DNA from: an uncultured Bacilli bacterium
GTDB lineage: Bacteria; Bacillota_I; Bacilli_A; RF39; UBA660
Assembly (NCBI GenBank): GCA_947631365.1
Contig: CANRLB010000040.1
Location: forward strand, 1-9,860
DNA length: 9,860 nucleotides
Direction: 5' to 3'
Positions 6,643 through 9,860 of this stretch are shown one piece after another. The position numbers and the translations under genes are program-made. Every line of letters starts with the position of its first letter. The first letter of the stretch is position 1. The notes under the pieces were generated by a model. The model ran no database searches and was not told the DNA's origin. It saw nothing but the letters and a program-made list of their open reading frames with translations.

Positions 6643-8250
6643 TTAATTTTTGCTTCTTACTCTACGGCGAACATTAATTCTTTCCATTATATCTTTATAA
6701 ATAAGATGAATACAGATATTTTTTTCATAATAATTAACAGAGCTAAAATCTATTTCATTTACTATATCTTCAAAAGAAGGAAGCTCATAAAAAATAGATT
6801 CATATTTTAATTTATCACCATTATTTAATTTTACTACGATTGTATCTAAATTAATTTTTATAAGATTTCTATCTTTGTCTTCTAACAAACCGAAATCTCT
6901 CAATATTATTTGTAAATACTTTTCCCCATTTTCTACTAAAGCATCTTCTTTAATAAATATTGAAAGTATTTTATCAGTATTAAAAGCATCTCTATCAATA
7001 TATTGTATAGTTGAAGGAATATAAACATCAGTAAAATCTTGATTACTAAAAACATTTCCATCTAGCATTACAAGTCCCTCATTTAGATAAACACTTTCAA
7101 GAGGTACATCAATTCGGCCAGTAATTTTTCTTAAACTTTTAGGCATAGATACGGTTCGGCCTTTGGCATTCTTTTTTATATAATCAGCAAGCTCAATATC
7201 TCTATCTAATAAAGGTGATCCAGTTCCTAAAGAGACATCAGAAATTTTATAAACATCTTTTATTGACGCTATCCCTTCAGGTATTGAAAACATAATAGAA
7301 TTTCTAGATTTTAATATATATTTTAAGTATATAAAATAAAATTCCACTAAACTTTCAAGAATATTAAATACTTGATCTTGATAAACAAAACTAATATCTT
7401 TTTTTAAAATATTAAATTTTTTAAATAATAAAGCACTTCCTAAAGTAAAGTAATTTCGATCATAAGTAAATATCCCTTCACCAGAAAGATCATCTTTATT
7501 GCTAATTTTAAGACCATTTTGAACAGTAATATTTTCAAATAAATTATAAAGGCTATGTTTTCCTGATTCTGTTTTATAAGTGAAATCATATTGGGATATG
7601 GCATTTAAAAAATTTAATAAAAAGTAATTATTTAAAACTTCTTTGCTATCTTTAAAAACTTCATTGTAAAAACTAGATATTTTATTATATTCTTTTTCTA
7701 ATAGTCCTAAAGATCTATAAGCAGATACGATTTTTTTATGAATCATCATTTCATAATATTCTTTTTCTTTATCATCCTTAAGTTTATCATAAAATAAATC
7801 AATAAAACCATTATTAGTTATCATTGATGCATTATATTTTAAATTATATAAATTATAAAAATCATTATCATCTATAGCCATATCTTCTATTTTAGAAAAA
7901 TATTTCTTATTATAGATAGCATAAAGATTATAGTCGAAAGAACTATCATGTTCATTAAATTCTTTTGGTATATAAGCACTTTTTTTAAACTCTAATACTA
8001 AATCATTTATTTCTTTTAATAGCTCTTCTTTAATTTCATAAGAAAATTTCTTTTGGGTTAGTAAAGTTAATTTATGTTTTAATTTTTCTTTTTCTATTCT
8101 ATATTTATCATAATTATTATTAATAAATTCATCTAATTTTTTTTCTGTTTCACTAACCTTATTTAGTAACATCTCTACTTTAGCAATAACATCATTTTTT
8201 ATTTTATCATCATTAAAATCCCAATCATCATATGACATTTCCTCTATCTC
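6643..8250 (-). repeat. Protein-level repeat unit B of the large repeat protein (C-terminal copy)
   Basis: This is the second visible copy of the ~525-residue unit. It starts with a charged coiled coil (8211-7966), then YNLKYNASMITNNGFID, a helical region, GIFT, IPEGI, and a leucine-rich block at about 6931-7098 with VYLNEGL and IPSTIQYIDR. It ends in the basic C-terminal tail. Relative to unit A it has about 21 extra residues between the coiled coil and the YNLK motif. The copies match clearly as protein but have diverged as DNA, so the duplication is old. Confidence 0.75.
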
Positions 8251-9860
8251 TTCCGAAATATTAAATATTTGTAACATTACTTTCAAATTTTTGAATCTTG
8301 ATAATAATTTAATATAAATTTCTCTAAAAATAACAAAGTAAAAACCCGCAAAAACATTGTTGTTATAGTCTTTTTTATTAAATGAAGAAATAGATATATC
8401 TATATCCATATCTAAATCATCATAATGAAAAGTAATATATTGTAAAAGTGAATGAGTAATCCCCTTATTTTCAACAAAATTACCCATAAACATTTCATCA
8501 CCTAAAGTTACAAATTTAGAAAAACTTATATTATTAAAAGTTATTAATTTTAGAGTTCTAAAATCAAAGGCAGCCCTATCAATATATTCTATGGTACTAG
8601 GGATTGTTATTTTATAAAGCTTCTGATTATAAAAAGCTTTACATTCTAATTGCTTTAAACCTTCATTTAAAATAATAACAGCAGTTTGACAATCATCAGA
8701 AAAAAGTGGGAAATAAACATCCTCTAAACTACTTGGAAAATAGACAACTTTATCATTAGCGGATTTATCAATATTATTTAATAATTTTTCTATTTTTGGC
8801 TCACTATATATTTTTGGCTCACCATAATAATTGCTTTTATCAATTTTCTTTATACCCTCTGGTAAATAATATATGGCATTCTTTTTTGGAATTTTTGTAA
8901 GATATAATTCATAAAAATCATTATATAAATTTTTTATAAAAGTGGCATTTTCAACTTTAATAGATTTATCAAATAATAATTTTAAAGGTAAAAAATCTTT
9001 AAAAAAGAAATATGTTCCAAGTGGAATAGGGTTATTTAGGGTAAAGACACCATTAAAGTTAGTTGCTATAAAATAAGTATCTGAGCTGATTTTATAATTA
9101 TCATAAAAGTTAGATAATTCACCCTTATCTAACGCTAATAATAAATTTAATAAATACTTATTTTCTAATATTTCTTCATAATTTATTTCGTTATTGCCAT
9201 ATTGTAAACCTTCAATTAACAAAGAACATGCCTTTTCTACATCACCTTTAAATAATTCATTAAAATATTCATTTCTTCCTAGTATTATGTTTTGAACCAT
9301 ACTAAATATGATATTTTGATAATATTCTATTTCTATTTTATCTGTTTCATCATTTACAAATGGTTCAATTATTCCATCTTTACTTATGGTTAAGGCCCCA
9401 AATTTTAAATTATAAATTTTTGTTAAATCACTTTCATCTATAACTATGTTCCCATATTCTTGGTATTCTTTATATTCATAAAAGGCTCGGTATTTTAATT
9501 CTATTTCTTCGATTCTTTTTAATAATTCATCCTTATGTTCTATATCAAATGGTATTTCTAGTATTTCTTCTATTTCTTTTGTTTTACTTTCTTCTGTTAT
9601 CTCACCTTTATGAATATATGTATATTCTTCTATATTCTTTTCTACTCTTGCTATATCACTTATTATATAATTAATATCTGTCCTAATTTTAATTTGAGAA
9701 TCATTATCTAATATTTGTTGTAACCACTCTAAATGTTTGATTCTTTTATTAAATATTTCGTATTCTTTTTTCTTTTCTTCTTCACTTGGTTCAGAGTTAT
9801 ATTTACTTTCACTTTTATATCTTTCTATATTATTTATAATACTTATTTCTATTGAATATA
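6643..9860 (-). CDS. Very large internally duplicated coiled-coil / BspA-like leucine-rich repeat protein (partial, N-terminus beyond right edge)
   Basis: I do not recognise this protein. The frame is open from the window edge (last full codon 9858-9856) to a TAA at 6645-6643, giving 1,071 visible residues. The ATG at 9300 is not convincing as a start: no ribosome site precedes it (ATATTTAGT), and the 186 upstream codons contain no stop and resemble a later part of the same protein. Numbering visible residues from the edge, each unit has a Lys/Glu-rich coiled coil (about 20-127 and 550-631), a YNLK motif (149 and 671), a helical stretch, GVFT/GIFT (270, 795), PEGI (333, 860), and a short BspA-like leucine-rich block with LNEGL (397, 925) and IPSTIxYIDR (419, 947). 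The period is therefore 522-528 residues. The C-terminal tail is basic (NVRRRVRSKN). No transmembrane segment is visible; whether a signal peptide exists is unknown because the N-terminus is missing. It has no cotranscribed partner in view; the downstream operon has its own promoter. Confidence 0.85.
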   Translation of the reverse strand, partial: YSIEISIINNIERYKSESKYNSEPSEEEKKKEYEIFNKRIKHLEWLQQILDNDSQIKIRTDINYIISDIARVEKNIEEYTYIHKGEITEESKTKEIEEILEIPFDIEHKDELLKRIEEIELKYRAFYEYKEYQEYGNIVIDESDLTKIYNLKFGALTISKDGIIEPFVNDETDKIEIEYYQNIIFSMVQNIILGRNEYFNELFKGDVEKACSLLIEGLQYGNNEINYEEILENKYLLNLLLALDKGELSNFYDNYKISSDTYFIATNFNGVFTLNNPIPLGTYFFFKDFLPLKLLFDKSIKVENATFIKNLYNDFYELYLTKIPKKNAIYYLPEGIKKIDKSNYYGEPKIYSEPKIEKLLNNIDKSANDKVVYFPSSLEDVYFPLFSDDCQTAVIILNEGLKQLECKAFYNQKLYKITIPSTIEYIDRAAFDFRTLKLITFNNISFSKFVTLGDEMFMGNFVENKGITHSLLQYITFHYDDLDMDIDISISSFNKKDYNNNVFAGFYFVIFREIYIKLLSRFKNLKVMLQIFNISEEIEEMSYDDWDFNDDKIKNDVIAKVEMLLNKVSETEKKLDEFINNNYDKYRIEKEKLKHKLTLLTQKKFSYEIKEELLKEINDLVLEFKKSAYIPKEFNEHDSSFDYNLYAIYNKKYFSKIEDMAIDDNDFYNLYNLKYNASMITNNGFIDLFYDKLKDDKEKEYYEMMIHKKIVSAYRSLGLLEKEYNKISSFYNEVFKDSKEVLNNYFLLNFLNAISQYDFTYKTESGKHSLYNLFENITVQNGLKISNKDDLSGEGIFTYDRNYFTLGSALLFKKFNILKKDISFVYQDQVFNILESLVEFYFIYLKYILKSRNSIMFSIPEGIASIKDVYKISDVSLGTGSPLLDRDIELADYIKKNAKGRTVSMPKSLRKITGRIDVPLESVYLNEGLVMLDGNVFSNQDFTDVYIPSTIQYIDRDAFNTDKILSIFIKEDALVENGEKYLQIILRDFGLLEDKDRNLIKINLDTIVVKLNNGDKLKYESIFYELPSFEDIVNEIDFSSVNYYEKNICIHLIYKDIMERINVRRRVRSKN
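8251..9860 (-). repeat. Protein-level repeat unit A of the large repeat protein (left boundary approximate, may extend off the edge)
   Basis: First visible copy. Coiled coil at about 9481-9798, then IYNLKFGALTISKDGIIEP, a helical region, GVFT, LPEGI, and a leucine-rich block at about 8515-8685 with IILNEGL and IPSTIEYIDR. The segment FDIEHKDELLKRIEEIELKY aligns with FSYEIKEELLKEINDLVLEF of unit B, which shows that the sequence upstream of the ATG at 9300 belongs to the protein. Further units may lie beyond the window. Confidence 0.75.

Noticed and set aside
6620..6650. Weak hairpin (AAATCT/AGATTT) after the stop of the large repeat-protein gene as a terminator
   Set aside because: Only 6 AT pairs with a mismatch beyond, no proper T tract directly after the stem, and the region overlaps the well-formed operon promoter -35 box.
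1..9860. Use of TGA as tryptophan (Mycoplasma-type code), suggested by the extreme AT content
   Set aside because: The TGA codons at 2911-2909 and 5099-5097 terminate full-length conserved proteins exactly at the next gene start, and conserved Trp residues are encoded by TGG.
1..9860. CRISPR array, transposase, phage genes, tRNA or rRNA
   Set aside because: No regularly spaced direct repeats with unique spacers beyond the three operator copies, no transposase or phage motifs in the reading frames, and no tRNA- or rRNA-like stretch in the few non-coding bases.

Overview
The window is very AT-rich (roughly a quarter G+C by eye). Its genes use Lys/Asn/Ile-rich codons and Shine-Dalgarno-type ribosome sites. 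TGA serves as a real stop: the U32-family gene and the pseudouridine synthase gene both end in TGA exactly where the next gene begins, and Trp is encoded by TGG. This fits a low-GC Bacillota relative, for example an uncultured gut Bacilli lineage with a small genome, using the standard bacterial code rather than the Mycoplasma code. The lineage is an inference from composition and gene content.

Layout, left to right. At 1-180 is the N-terminal part of a leftward membrane-anchored or secreted protein that runs off the left edge. At 181-299 is a divergent control region with three exact copies of a 15-bp element; two of them overlap a near-consensus leftward promoter. At 300-746, reading rightward, is a small regulator made of two tandem Cro/XRE helix-turn-helix domains. 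It converges on the leftward gene tex, and a 15-bp perfect inverted repeat covers both gene ends.

From 6591 down to 756 is a tight leftward operon of four genes: a class I SAM-dependent methyltransferase of RlmI/RlmK type, an RluA-family pseudouridine synthase, a long U32-family protein of the RlhA/TrhP group, and the S1-domain protein Tex. The genes overlap by 8, 11 and 4 bp and share a clear sigma-A-type promoter at 6607-6635. Three of the four belong to families that modify rRNA or tRNA and the fourth binds RNA, so the unit looks like an RNA-modification/translation-support operon.

From 6643 to the right edge is one very long leftward reading frame. The first ATG seen in it is at 9300, but the frame stays open for another 186 codons to the window end with no stop, no ATG and no ribosome site, and those codons are homologous to a later part of the same protein. 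The visible 1,071 residues are two diverged copies of a unit of about 525 residues (coiled coil, helical region, short BspA-like leucine-rich block). I do not recognise this protein; it is the most novel item in the window, followed by the two-headed regulator with its operator array.
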